Shown in pieces: positions 11,701 through 25,200 of a stretch of DNA of 64,000 bases. How positions within the stretch are numbered: position 1 is the first letter of the stretch; every line of letters begins with the position of its first letter. Source of the stretch: Ampullaceana balthica (taxonomy: Eukaryota > Mollusca > Gastropoda > Lymnaeidae); the NCBI GenBank assembly GCA_944989445.1, contig CALYLW010000567.1, positions 262,541 through 326,540 on the forward strand, given 5' to 3'. A program made the position numbers and the translations under genes. The notes under the pieces are model-generated. The model searched no databases and had not been told where the DNA came from. It saw only the letters and a program-made list of their open reading frames with translations.

Positions 11701-12405
11701 CAATTGTAAAACACAAAGAAATTCGTTCAACACATTCCATATTTTTATTTGTTTTTATTATCATCTTCATGAAAACCAGAAATGTATCAGCCAAACGACA
11801 CCTTGTGATGGCCACAAACGTTCACGTCTGTTATAACAAAGGGAACACCACAAGTTTCTCAATAAAATTCCTGATATTGTCACAGATGAAACATACCATA
11901 CTTGAAATCAGATAATTTTTTACCCTTTGTGTCAATGGACATACAGTCATAAAATCTATATATGATACATATTTATATATTTGACAGTACACAGTAAGAT
12001 ATACGCAGTAAAATGTGTTGAAATTGTCTTACGAGATGATGACGCCATGACATGACACATCAATCATCTTCCTCCTGCAATGTTCCTTGTACCACAGGTT
12101 TCATAATTAATGTCCAGTTAACAGCCATCACCCGCCTAATACCCAGTTAGTCAAGGGAGAAATCCCCAGATAGTTATGGGAAAATCCCCAGATAGTTTGG
12201 GAAAAATCCCCTGCTGACACAAAACACATTCCAAGTCTAAGTTATGGAAATAAACTCCATAACTCGGGAAATACTCAAGTTGAGAATGCACTGGGCCATG
12301 ATTCTATCATATGAACATCTTACTACTGTACATTACTTTTTAATCTGATAGCTGCGAGCACGTGAAAAATATGATTGTTAAACCGTTGACTATGGTTGTC
12401 TCAGA
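11701..12405. other. Intergenic DNA, nothing recognised
   Basis: Includes a two-copy block near 12155-12215 (AATCCCCAGATAGTT). No gene was supported. Confidence 0.45.
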
Positions 12406-12407
12406 TT

Positions 12408-13036
12408 ATAGGTGCATCCCTCTCCTAGCATGTCAAATACAGAGGTGCATCCCTCTTCTAGCATGTCAAATACAGAGGTGCATCCCTCTTCTAGCATGTC
12501 AAATACAGAGGTCCATCCCTCTTCTAGCATGTCAAATAGAGAGGTGCATCCCTCTTCTAGCATGTCAAATACAGAGGTGCATCCCTCTTCTAGCATGTCA
12601 AATACAGAGGTGCATCCCTCTTCTAGCATGTCAAATAGAGAGGTGCATCCCTCTTCTAGCATGTCAAATACAGAGGTGCATCCCTCTTCTAGCATGTCAA
12701 ATACAGAGGTGCATCCCTCTTCTAGCATGTCAAATACAGAGGTGCATCCCTCTTCTAGCATGTCAAATACAGAGGTGCATCCCTCTTCTAGCATGTCAAA
12801 TAGAGAGGTGCATCCCTCTTCTAGCATGTCAAATACAGAGGTGCATCCCTCTTCTAGCATGTCAAATACAGAGGTGCATCCCTCTTCTAGCATGTCAAAT
12901 ACAGAGGTGCATCCCTCTTCTAGCATGTCAAATAGAGAGGTGCATCCCTCTTCTAGCATGTCAAATACAGAGGTGCATCCCTCTTCTAGCATGTCAAATA
13001 CAGAGGTGCATCCCTCTTCTAGCATGTCAAATACAG
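12408..13036 (+). repeat. 33-bp minisatellite
   Basis: About 19 highly uniform units (GCATCCCTCTTCTAGCATGT core, followed by CAAATACAGAG or CAAATAGAGAG). Because 33 is divisible by three, each frame gives an 11-residue repeat without stops. There is no other sign of coding. Confidence 0.96.
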
Positions 13037-13039
13037 ATA

Positions 13040-14060
13040 TGACTAAAAATACTACCAACAGGCAGCCTATTATTTTTAATTTAAGAAAAAAATATTAAAG
13101 CTAAAAGTCGTACCCAATCCAGATATAATTCTTTAAACCTCACGCTTCACTGACTATATCACATAATTGAAAACTTAGATCAAAGCAATTTGTATTTATG
13201 GAGGTTTAGTTTAATGGTTAACACAGAGATCTGTTTGAAGAGAATTCATGAGATTAGCAAACTGGCTGGCTGCTCATTTGTAAGTATAACTTGAAACATT
13301 GCAGCTGTGAGTCTTCAGAGAAAGAAAAAAATATGTATTTATGTTATCAGCAAATAAAATCATTGAACACTCCGCTAATAATTGCACTTAAGTTTCCTAA
13401 GTAATAAACTGAATTTTACTTGATAATAATCAAACGAGATAGTAGTCTTTGTTGATTTTTAACAAAATACATATATAAGTAAAAAGACAAGGCCTGTTGT
13501 CAATGTCAATAGGGTAAAAATATTGACATTGATAATGACAAGCAATAATTTTTAAATGATGTAAATCTCATAGGCATAATTCCACACCACTTTGATCTAC
13601 ACAAATTAAAAACTCACAAAATATGGTTCAATAAGTTTTTTCTTAAACTTAAATCCATTAAAACCCATTTTGTAAATTAAAAATGACTCGGGTTCTAGAT
13701 GTAACCTTCCATTCAGGAATAAATGACGTATTTGTGTGTAAGCTACCGGTAATTACTCTCAAACTTCAAAAAATATTTTTTTGGGTGAAATTTGCCAAGA
13801 CATACTCTAAAACACAAAATGTTAGCAACAAAAAGAAATCCCCTCCCGCCACCATGGCACTTTTAAGCTTATAACAGCATGACAAGCACTTTGCAAATAA
13901 GGCATCCATCTTTTAACATCAAGTATTTTACATGGCCATTCTATTCTATACACACATTACATTTCTTGAGTTTAAAAAAGGTATTTTAATAAATGAGTTA
14001 ATTATAGTGTAGTTGACGTAAAAAAGTTAGATAAAGTTATAAATTTAAAAGAGTAATTGT
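13040..14060. other. AT-rich intergenic DNA, nothing recognised
   Basis: No exon, RNA gene or repeat end could be supported. Confidence 0.45.
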
Positions 14061-14062
14061 TA

Positions 14063-15255
14063 TAATGTCCTATTGCTTACATTGTGTTATATGTCTATTG
14101 CTTTATTTGAATGTCCTATTGCTTACATTGTGTAAGAATGTCCTATTGCTTACATTGTGTTATAATGTCCTATTGCTTATCATTGTGTTATAATGTCATA
14201 TTGCTTACATTGTGTTATAATGTCCTATTGCTTACATTTGTTATGCTTTGCTTACATTGTGTTATAATGTCCTATTGCTTACATTGTGTTATATGTCCTA
14301 TTGCTTACATTGTGTTATAATGTCCTATTGCTTAAATTGTGTTATAATGTCCTATAGCTTATATTGTGTTATAATGTCCTATTGCTTACATTGTGTTATA
14401 ATGTCCTATTGCTTACATTGTGTTATGTCCTATTGCTTACATTGTGTTATAATGTCCTATTGCTTACATTGTGTTATGTCCTATTGCTTACATTGTGTTA
14501 TAATGTCCTATTGCTTAAATTGTGTTATAATGTCCTATAGCTTATATTGTGTTATAAATGTCCTATTGCTTACATTGTGTTATAATGTCCTATTGCTTAC
14601 ATTGTGTTATGTCCTATTGCTTACATTGTGTTATAATGTCCTATTGCTTACATTGTGTTATGTCCTATTGCTTATATTGTGTTATAATGTCCTATTGCTT
14701 ACATTGTGTTATGTCCTATTGCTTACATTGTGTTATAATGTCCTATTGCTTACATTGTGTTATGTCCTATTGCTTACATTGTGTTATAATGTCCTATTGC
14801 TTACATTGTGTTATGTCCTATTGCTTACATTGTGTTATAATGTCCTATTGCTTACATTGTGTTATGTCCTATTGCTTACATTGTGTTATAATGTCCTATT
14901 GCTTACATTGTGTTATAATGTCCTATTGCTTACATTGTGTTATGTCCTATTGCTTACATTGTGTTATAATGTCCTATTGCTTACATTGTGTTATGTCCTA
15001 TTGCTTACATTGTGTTATAATGTCCTATTGCTTAAATTGTGTTATAATGTCCTATAGCTTATATTGTGTTATAATGTCCTATTGCTTACATTGTGTTATA
15101 ATGTCCTATTGCTTACATTGTGTTATGTCCTATTGCTTACATTGTGTTATAATGTCCTATTGCTTACATTGTGTTATGTCCTATTGCTTACATTGTGTTA
15201 TATGTCCTCTTGCTTACATTGTGTTATAATGTCCTATTGCTTACATTGTGTTATA
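14063..15255 (+). repeat. 24/27-bp minisatellite
   Basis: About 45 units of GTCCTATTGCTTACATTGTG followed by TTAT or TTATAAT. The two unit lengths often alternate, giving a two-unit super-period. The 3-bp difference keeps frames open. Confidence 0.95.
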
Positions 15256-15396
15256 CAGCAGTTAAAATATTGTACATCATTTGTTCTCTCTCTCCCCACT
15301 GTTCAATCAACAGAACATATCAAGTTTTATATCTAGTTTGTAAATCATGAACATGATTCTGTTTCAGCTTAAGTTATTTTCTTTTGAAACAAATTG

Positions 15397-15605
15397 AACA
15401 TAAAGTAAGCATTCCCTTATCTCTAGAACATAAAGTAAACATTCCCTTATCTCTAGAGCATAAAGTAAGCATTCCCTTATCTCTAGAGCATAAAGTAAGC
15501 ATTGCCTTATCTCTAGAACATAAAGTAAACATTCCCTTATCTCTAGAACATAAAGTAAGCATTCCCTTATCTCTAGAACATAAGTAAACATTCCCTTATC
15601 TCTAG
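15397..15605 (+). repeat. 30-bp minisatellite
   Basis: Seven units with core AAGTAARCATTCCCTTATCT. A/G differences between units are simple transitions. Confidence 0.95.
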
Positions 15606-15887
15606 AGCAGCTGTACTAACATATGTTCGTTTGTGGTACAAGCGTGACAACACCGGGGAACAGTAAAAGGCAACACAGTACACAGTAAAAGTAAACAATA
15701 TGAAGAATGTTCCAGAAACATCAAGAAGTCACCTGTAGACACCGGGCAAATATCAATGAGCATTTTAACAGTTTACAGGTAAATTTTAAAAATAGTTTTT
15801 AAAGCGTTCATATTTTGTTGAAGAACATATTATATAAAATATCACACTATCTAGTATGTACACAATAGAAAATAACAAAATGTATTC

Positions 15888-16060
15888 ATTTCAAGGCGGC
15901 TGGATAGCGAAGTCAGTAGTGCGCTCGCCTCACAAAGCTGAGAGGTGTCGCATCGAGCCCACTCAAAGCCACAATATAAATGATTCGCTAGGAAGGTGCG
16001 CTGGGAATTGGGGCACCCACCAGGTATAAACAAGCCCGTTTCTAAAATAACTGTCAATGA
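15888..16060 (+). mobile_element. tRNA-derived SINE, second family
   Basis: Head reads GGCGGCTGGATAGCGAAGTC, then an A-box-like TAGCGAAGTCAGTAG and a B-box-like GCATCGAGCCC. A reverse copy lies at 40.79-40.88 kb, which supports a mobile family over a tRNA gene. Confidence 0.65.
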
Positions 16061-16329
16061 TTGTCAATTTGACCAGTTGAACCCATGGCTTTTTGGTTTT
16101 TTTAAATGTCAGCACCAAAATCTTTATCATCATTCTAAATGTATGTTTCTTAAGTATAAAACGTCCCACCATGGCATAATCCCCATAACATACTTCATAC
16201 TTATTCACATACAAGAGTTTGTTTTTATAAACCAAATTTCTTTATTATTACTGTCACCATAAGATACTCCATAATTATTCACATACAAGGATTTGTTTTT
16301 ATAAGCCAAAGTTGTTGACCGTTTGTGTC

Positions 16330-16745
16330 GACTGTTAGTTGTGTGGGCAACCATTAACGTGTTGTTGACTGTTGGTTGTGGGCAACCAATTAACGTGTTG
16401 TTGACTGTTGGTTGTGTGGGCAACCAATTAACGTGTTGTTGACTGTTGGTTGTGGGCAACCAATTAACGTGTTGTTGACTGTTGGTTGTGGGCAACCAAT
16501 TAACGTGTTGTTGACTGTTGGTTGTGTGGGCAACCAATTAACGTGTTGTTGACTGTTGGTTGTGTGGGCAACCAACTAACGTGTTGTTGACTGTTGGTTG
16601 TGTGGGCAACCAATTAACGTGTTGTTGACTGTTGGTTGTGTGGGCAACCAATTAACGTGTTGTTAACTGTTGGTTGTGTGGGCAACCAATTAACGTGTTG
16701 ACTATTTGTGTCTACATGTTTGTTGTGGGCATCCAATTAACGTGT
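16330..16745 (+). repeat. 33-38-bp minisatellite of hairpin units
   Basis: About 11 units. Each has the self-complementary stretch TTGGTTG, a short GT-rich loop, then CAACCAA, followed by TTAACGTGTTGTTGACTG. Each unit could fold into a 7-bp stem on either strand. Confidence 0.9.
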
Positions 16746-16888
16746 TGTTGATGCTGTTGCTTCTAAAAAAAATACTAAAACTAAAAGAACATCAATTGAA
16801 TCTAACGTAACAATATGCAGGAGCTATTGAAAAATGTGCAACTAACATTTAATTATTAAACAAGTAAAAATATTTTATTTTTTTACTT

Positions 16889-17474
16889 TAAATCCCTAAT
16901 ATATGAGACATAACTAACAGTATTGATTATGTTCAATATTACAAGCACCGCGCGACAGAGACCCCTGTGACATCGAGGGCTGGAGTGAGCCTCCAGTGAC
17001 CCGCGGAGGTCAACAATAGCAGACGGCTACACATACTACATAGAGATAAACTAAAAATTCATTAATATAATCATGGTACATTCGATCGATCTGAAATGTT
17101 GATACAATAATTAAATTAAACAAGATGACACGGGTCTATGCGCAAAATTTCAGCTCGATAGGATCATGGGAAGTGGGCCATTTTTGACTTTTGTTTTTCG
17201 CGGGTGGTACCAAGAGACCACGACAGACAAGACGGTAAAGTTAATATAATGGACCACGACAGACAAGACGGTAAAGTTAATATAATGGACCACGACAGAC
17301 AAGACGGTAAAGTTAATCTAATGGACCACGACAGACAAGACGGTAAAGTTAATATAATGGACCACGACAGGCAAGACGGTAAAGTTAATATAATGGACCA
17401 CGACAGACAAGACGGTAAAGTTAATATAATGGACCACGACAGACAAGACGGTAAAGTTAATATAAGGGATTTAA
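16889..17474. mobile_element. Transposon-like element with TAAATCCCT ends
   Basis: Left end TAAATCCCTAATATATGAG, right end TAAGGGATTTA: short inverted termini shared with copies at 38.7, 39.1-39.8, 55.4-56.4 and 63.0 kb. The interior includes the family block CGATCGATCTGAAAT. No coding capacity. The right-end segment is amplified (17205-17462). Confidence 0.7.
17205..17462 (+). repeat. 36-bp array at the transposon's right end
   Basis: Seven near-identical units (CCACGACAGACAAGACGGTA core), which is the element's own subterminal sequence as seen unamplified at 39.45 kb. The last unit joins directly to the GGGATTTA terminus. Confidence 0.93.
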
Positions 17475-19044
17475 AAATACTAGATTTGGCCAGTAGAAAA
17501 AAAATGAGTTCGGTCAAAGTGTTAAAAAAGTGTTTTAACTTTTCGGTTTAAATATTCACATTCTAAAGGCATACGACAAATAACTATGTTAGTCTTAATT
17601 CAACAACAGCAACAAAAAAAGAAAAAAAAGAGATTATTTTGTGTAACATGGTGGCTGTAGAACCTCTCTAAATGGGTACATGAACAAGTTATTGATATAT
17701 TATATTTTATTATACATATAATCTGGCACTTGACGGGCACAACAAATATGGCACAAGTTATGTAAATTTTAAGTAAATATCTGAACATTCCATGGTCAAC
17801 AAAATATATTACACATCTGCAGCCGTACATAAAGAGCATAACATTTTAAAGTGAGCTGTTCATTTCATACAAATTTTACGACATCCAAGCATTGTATATG
17901 GAACAATAAATATCTATTTTTATAAAGGTTTGTAATTTTAAAATAAAACCGCTGAAAGTGTTCAGTTCCATAGGGCTTAAAACTTCAATCATTAAAATAA
18001 AATAGAAGTGTTTTGTAGAATACAAAGTTTTTACAGTAATATATAGGGTGACGTCATAGACACAATTTCTTGAGTTATTTTTTTGTTTTTTGTACAGTTT
18101 CTTTTATCAACAACAACAATGTACCATGGACTTGACGCATTTTTGTGTACATTGTTCAATTTGGTTTTATGCTTCATGCATTCAACAGACACAGGCGCTA
18201 ACCTTAACCCCTTGTGGGCGCTGCAGCTATTCATTTGAGGGGGGGTGATGGCCACAGTTGCATTTGGGGGCGATGAATAACTGTAAGGGGCGGTGAAAGC
18301 ATAAAAGAAAGAAGAGAAGATTTAGAAAAATTGATTTCTGTATTCCCTCTCATGCTCATAACCTTAATTTTTATTTGAACAACGTTCTGGACGTTGGCTC
18401 GTTTCCCCCACACTCCATCACTTGCACTGAGGTATCTGCTTTATTGAGTCGTCTGTCAACAATACCTAACCAATGTGACTGATTTGCCAGAAAGTTTTAT
18501 CAAACGAAGTTACGAAGCCTTCCGGACTATAAGTACATTTGACTAAAATTGGCGGTGATATAAAAAATATAAGGATTTATCTTATTTTCGAACACTGAAA
18601 TATTTTTTTTAAACCGATATTGGCAAAACTCTTTTTAAACGCAACCACACAAGATGGCCTCACAAGATGGCCACACAAGATGGCGTTGGCTTGCTTGATT
18701 CTTACAGTTCCAACAGTACCACAGAGCATTCTTTAGGTTTAGAGTTGACAGAAACTGTTTTGAGGTAAGTCATGTACTCTGCACGTCTAACTAAAAACCA
18801 AAAATTCCAGCAGGCAGTCCAACATTTGTCTGTTTAGCGTGGTGCTCAGGGACAGAGAGATAGAAAGAGAGAGGGAGGTAAATGTACCCCCCCCCCAACC
18901 CTTTCAGTGTCATTAGAATCTCGTGTGTACAGCTGAGTAGAATCCTCTCACTAACGCAGGTCTGGCCGAGGACAGGCATTCAAAAGCACTGGAACACCGA
19001 CCAACCATATTCGAAGATAAAAAAAACTCAAACAGCATGGTTTA
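17475..19044. other. Probable PPAR 3' UTR and intergenic DNA
   Basis: Downstream of the PPAR stop (transcribed leftward). Three close AAGATGGCC copies lie near 18650-18680. No coding sequence is seen. Confidence 0.5.
18440..18445 (-). terminator. Candidate PPAR poly(A) signal
   Basis: TTTATT on the plus strand (AATAAA on minus), about 600 bp after the PPAR stop codon. Other AATAAA copies follow farther left, so the site is only a candidate. Confidence 0.3.
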
Positions 19045-19236
19045 CTATGATGACGACGAGGAGGTGGGTGAGGCGGGTGACTGGGTAATGTCAAGGTCGA
19101 AGATTTCCTTGAGGAGCGGCATGACCTGGCTGAAGTCTGGCGTGGTGTCGAAGACGTGGGCGCGGAGGTTATCACTGAACTGTTCAACAATTTGGCAAAG
19201 GTCAGGGACGAGCATGACAAGTTTGGCCAGGAGCAC
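19045..19236 (-). CDS. PPAR: PPAR exon 10 (helices 10-12, stop)
   Basis: 63 codons and TAG after acceptor TTTCTAG. It encodes [20 protein letters not shown], then [17 protein letters not shown] (helix 12/AF-2), then a Ser/Pro tail not present in vertebrate PPARs, which end at AF-2. Confidence 0.94.
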   Translation of the reverse strand: MLLAKLVMLVPDLCQIVEQFSDNLRAHVFDTTPDFSQVMPLLKEIFDLDITQSPASPTSSSSS

Positions 19237-22200
19237 CTAGAAAAGTCAAACATAAAAGAAATAATTTCAAACAAATGTTTCAATTTCTGCCCATTTTACA
19301 TATTTTAACCACCAAAAGCTTAGATTACTAATAAAATATCAAAATATGTTCCACCATCTCGTTCTTTCCGTCCACTTCTATTACTACTCTCAGATAACTA
19401 GTTACCTACACATATGTCTGTCACGTGTGAATCACGATTTGGATGACGGAGAGGTCACGTGAGTGAAAGCGCGGGAAGAAGGTTCGAGAGTATTATCAGA
19501 GTTGTCAGAATTCTGTGTGTAATGGCGAACGTGTGTTTGAGAACTCCACGTTGTATAACCTCAAATTATATATGTTACTGTACATAGTGTGGATATTAAA
19601 GTTGTTTTATTGAAACCAATTCTTCAGAGGATTATTGTATGCAAGGTTATGTATTGAGAGAACGCCTACAAGATACACTTATAAGTAAAACATCACAAAG
19701 ATGTTACAATGTCCACTTCTATTACTACTCAGTTTAGGAATACTTCTCAGACAACTAGTTAACTACACATATGTCCACTTCTATTACTACTCAGTTTAGG
19801 AATACTTCTCAGATAACTAGTTAACTACACATATTTTCATTTTCTTAATTCTATCAAATATCTTTAGGCAGCTAGATTGTGATGATCCTCCAAAGGGTTC
19901 GCTTGCTGATCTATAACGTATCGATGCTGAATTATAAAGTATCGATGCTGAATTAAAACATATCGATGCTAAACTGTGCCATATATGTGGATGCTAAACT
20001 GTGCCATATATATGGATGCTAAACTGTGCCATATATATGGATTCTAAACTGTGCCATATATATGGATGCTAAACTGTGCCATATATATGGATGCTAAACT
20101 GTGCCATATATATGGATGCTAAACTGTGCCATATATATGGATGCTAAACTGTGCCATTTATATGGATGCTAAACTGTGCCATATATATGGATGCTAAACT
20201 GTGCCATATATATGGATGCTAATCTGTGCCATATATATCGATGCTAAACTGTGCCATATATATGGATGCTAAACTGTGCCATCTATATGGATGCTAAACT
20301 GTGCCATATATATATGGATGCTAAACTGTGCCATATATATGGATGCTAAACTGTGCCATATACATGGATGCTAAACTGTGCCATATACATGGATGCTAAA
20401 CTGTGCCATATACATGGATGCTAAACTGTGCCATATACATGGATGCTAAACTGTGCCATATACATGGATGCTAAACTGTGCCATATACATGGATGCTAAA
20501 CTGTGCCATATACATGGATGCTAAACTGTGCCATATATATGGATGCTAAACTGTGCCATATATATGGATGCTAAACTGTGCCATATATATGGATGCTAAA
20601 CTGTGCCATATATATGGATGCTAAACTGTGCCATATATATGGATGCTAAACTGTGCCATATATATCGATGCTAAACTGTGCCATATATATGGATGCTAAA
20701 CTGTGCCATATATATCGAGGCTAAACTGTGCCATATATATGGATGCTAAACTGTGCCATATATATGGATGCTAAACTGTGCCATATATATGAATGCTTAA
20801 CTGTGCCATATATATGGATGCTAAACTGTGCCATATATATGGATGCTAAACTGTGCCATATATATGGATGCTGAACTGTGCCATATATATGGATGCTAAA
20901 CTGTGCCATATATATCGATGCTAAACTGTGCCATATATATGGATGCTAAACTGTGCCATATATATGGATGCTGAGCTGGACGTTGTACAAGAAAGTCTCA
21001 CCTTCTCCTTAGGGTGGTTGTGTTTCAAGTCAAGCCGTAGCGCCTCTATGAGGTTTGCTTGGAGTTCCTCCACAAGGGCGGGGGCGGTCAAGTTCGGACA
21101 GTCTGCAAGGGAGAGAACATTAATGTAAGCCTCACCTTCAGCCCCTGTATTATACAGGCTCTCACCAGTCTCACCATCAGCCAATGTCTTATACACGCTC
21201 TCACCAGTCTCACCATCAGCCCCTGTGTTATACAAGCTCTCACCAGTCTCACCATCAGCCCACTGTGTTAAACAGCTCTCACCAGTCTCACCATCAACCA
21301 CTGTGTTATGCAAGCTCTCACCAGTCTCACCATCAGCCCCTGTGTTATACAGGCTCTCACCAGTCTCACCATCAGCCCCTGTGTTTATACAGGCTCTCAC
21401 CAGTCTCACCATCAGCCCCATGTGTTATACCAGCTCTCACCAGTCTCACCATCAGCCCCTGTGTTAAACAGGCTCTCACCAGTCTCACCATCAGCCCCTG
21501 TGTTATGCAAGCTCTCACCAGTCTCACCATCAGCCCCTGTGTTATACAAGCTCTCACCAGTCTCACCATCAACCCCTGTGTTATAACAGGCTCTCACCAG
21601 TCTCACCATCAACCACTGTGTTATACAAGCTCTCACCAGTCTCACCATCAGCACTGTGTTAAACAGCTCTCACCATCATCAACACTGTGTTATACCAGCT
21701 CTCACCAGTCTCACCATCAACCACTGTGTTATACAAGCTCTCACCAGTCTCACCATCAACCACTGTGTTATACAAGCTCTCACCAGTCTCACCATCAACC
21801 ACTGTGTTATACAAGCTCTCACCAGTCTCACCATCAACCACTGTGTTATACAAGCTCTCACCAGTCCCATCAACCACTGTGTTATACCAGCTCTCACCAG
21901 TCTCACCATCAACCACTGTGTTATACCAGCTCTCACCAGTCTCACCATCAATCATCGTTTTATACATGTTATATGACTGCCAGAGGTCACTGTACTATAG
22001 GTCAAACTAATGTTCACCTTGAGTGAGTAGAACAGCGGAGAAGAGGGCCAACTCTCCAGTGGTCAAACCAAACCCGTGGACCCTGTCCATGACGGTCATA
22101 GTGTGGCCCAGGAGGCGTGTCATCTGCTCACAGATGTAGTAGGAATTTCTTCTGACCCTCAAACCGCCCTCCCTGGTGTCGAGCTGGATGAAGCTTGGAC

Positions 22201-25200
22201 TCACGAGTGAATGGAGCTGTTGGGAGACATGAAAACATGCTGACATCACATCATACAATATTATACGTGAATGGTTTGGACGCGTCACTACAATAACAAA
22301 TATAATATTTTAATTTTATCAAGAACAATCCTTTAGAAAACGTTTTCCAAAATGGATATAATTTGTTTTCCAGCGTAGTTAATAAGTTGATACTTTGTGA
22401 TACTGAACAGTAACTTACCGACACTAGACTGTAACCTATCTATACTGACTGTAACCTATCTATACTGGACTGTAACCTATCTATACTGGACTGTAACCTA
22501 TCTATACTGGACTGTAACCTATCTATACTGGACTGTAGACCTATCTATACTGGACTGTAACCTATCTATACTGGACTGTAACCTATCTATACTGGACTGT
22601 AACCTATCTATACTGGACTGTAACATATCTATACTGGACTGTAACCTATCTATACTGGACTGTAACCTATCTATACTGGACTGTAACCTATCTATACTGG
22701 ACTGTAACCTATCTATACTGGACTGTAACCTATCTATACTGGACTGTAACCTATCTATACTGGACTGTAACCTATCTATACTGGACTGTAACATATCTAT
22801 ACTGGACTGTAACCTATCTATACTGGACTGTAACATATCTATACTGGACTGTAACCTATCTATACTGGACTGTAACCTATCTATACTGGACTGTAACCTA
22901 TCTATACTGGACTGTAACCTATCTATACTGGACTGAGACCTATCTATACTGGACTGTAACCTATCTATACTGGACTGAGACCAGTATTAATGTTAACAAC
23001 TCAGAATTTGTCCCTAAACGGCCAGGGACATAATCAGCTAAATAAGCAAGGTAAGTGAACTGAAGAAAATACAGGTTACAGAAGTTACAGAGGTTACACA
23101 GGTTACAGAGGTTACAGTTGATTGTACAAAAACTCACCGCTAAATGTACAACCATAAATCCATTCCTTTTCATCAACATAATCTGGTCCCTCATGGCCAA
23201 CGATGTGAAGCCTGGAATTTTCTTGGCGAACCTGACGCTCGCCTCCATCACTGGCAGGACCAACTCCTGGAACCTTCGGAATATTCCGTGAGAGAAAAAA
23301 CTGCTCACTGGTCAGTGTGTCCAGAACTTCAGGGGCGTCCATCAACTGAGGAAAGAAAGAAAGTCATTGGTCATTGAGTCCAGAACCGTCCATCAGCTGA
23401 GGAAATAAAGAAAGTCATTGGTCAGCGACACATTAAGTGGAATGGTGTCAAAGTCCAAATCAAGGCAGTGAGGAGATGAACTTAACACAACAACAAGACA
23501 CCCACCATGTTTTCAGCGGGGACGATGATTGGCGGTGATGGTGTGGTGGGCGTGGCCGAGGACGGTGACGATGATGCAGACGAGAAAAAGTGCGGCTGTG
23601 AGCCCGACATTTTGAGGCCGTGGAACTGCTGGTGCTGTGAGTGGTGTTGCGCCGCCTTGTGCTGGTGCTTGAAGAAGACCGTGTTGCCGAAGGTGTCCCG
23701 GAAGGCGGCCTTGATGAGGTCAGTCAGTGACCGGAGCTCAACGATCCGCCGCGTGCTGGTGCTGGTCAGCTCTTCTCTGTCGGCCAGCAGCTTCTCTCGC
23801 TCGACTTTGGGCATGCGTCCGAATCTTACGGCTGAAACACACATGACGGGTCGTAAATACAGGGAACAATACAGGAGTGGTGTTAAATACAGGGAACAAT
23901 ACAGGAGTGGTGTTAAATACAGTGAATAATAAAGGGCTGAAGTTAAATACATGGAACAATACAGGGCTGCTTATTTCCCTTTATAGCTTTAATTATCATT
24001 ATTCTCTTCCTTATAAATCCTGAAAAATGTCTATATTTAAAACTCGTATTATTTACAAAATTTTCCGTCAAATGTCCGCGACTCACCATCCTGGGACATG
24101 CCAGCAAACAGACACCTCTGATAGCGACAGTACTGGCACTTATTCCTGGTCCCCGTGTCAATCTTACACCGTGAGCCGGCCTGGCATGGCTTGTACACCA
24201 GCTGTTTCTTTAACGTTCTCCTGAAGAAACCCTGTCGGGGGGTGGAAAGGGGGGGGTGCAGAATACAAGCATGAAATATAAGAGCCATTTGTGCACATTT
24301 ATGGGTGGGAAGTAACGGTTCAAATATAAGAGCCATTTGTGCACATTTATGGGTGGGAAGTAACGGTTCTATGATCTTCTAAGGTTGAGGCTAAGCTCTT
24401 AGCTGGTACACCCCAGTAGACCACTTTCAAACTAAACTCTTAGGGGCCGTCCATAAAGTACGTAACGCTCCGGAGGCGGCGGGAGGGGGGGGAGGAGGTG
24501 GAGGGAGTGTAAGAAAGTGTGACAGTTTGTGACAGGGGGCAGGCCATGTGTGAAGTCACGTATATTTTAGTGTTTTAGATAAAATTTGAATTATTTAATT
24601 TAAAAAAATATTTTAGTTCGAAAGTGACATATTTTAGGGGGGGGGGTCTGAGATTTGTGACAGTTTGTGACAGGGGGAGGTGGTGTTAAAATGATCAAAA
24701 ATAGCGTGGCGTACTTTATGGATGGCCCCTTAGCTAGTGTCACCTCGCACACACACACACACACAACCATGATGTAAGTTACGTCTACCAAGGGGCTGAC
24801 ATAAAACGACCGCTCGTCTCCAACTAGAAATATCTGGAACATGGATCACCACATCAGCCGCTTGGCATGAATAATTGTAAACTAGGGCTGTTGACGACTA
24901 ATTTAAATTTAATTGTTAACTTTAAAAAATTAACGATTAATAAATCGTTTTTTTTCGATTAAATTCAAAAATTGAAATTTATGGTGTCATAAGTAACATT
25001 TATTAAAATACTTGTCAAAAATCGAAATAACACTGGAATGTCTTCTTTATATGACATCTTTTAACCAACAACGCAAACAGATAAATGCATAAAAATAAAA
25101 ACAGGGTATTAGTAGGCCTGACAGGACGTAACACAACAGCGAACGTTTCGGCAAAGAGCCTTCTTCAACGGACAAATAGTACACAAATGAAACGAATAAA

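Noticed and set aside
18640..18680. Three AAGATGGCC motifs as a YY1-type promoter cluster
   Set aside because: It is a short tandem triplication downstream of a gene end. No other promoter feature is nearby.
19960..20972. CRISPR-like regular repeat array
   Set aside because: There are no unique spacers: units are contiguous and the setting is a eukaryotic intron.
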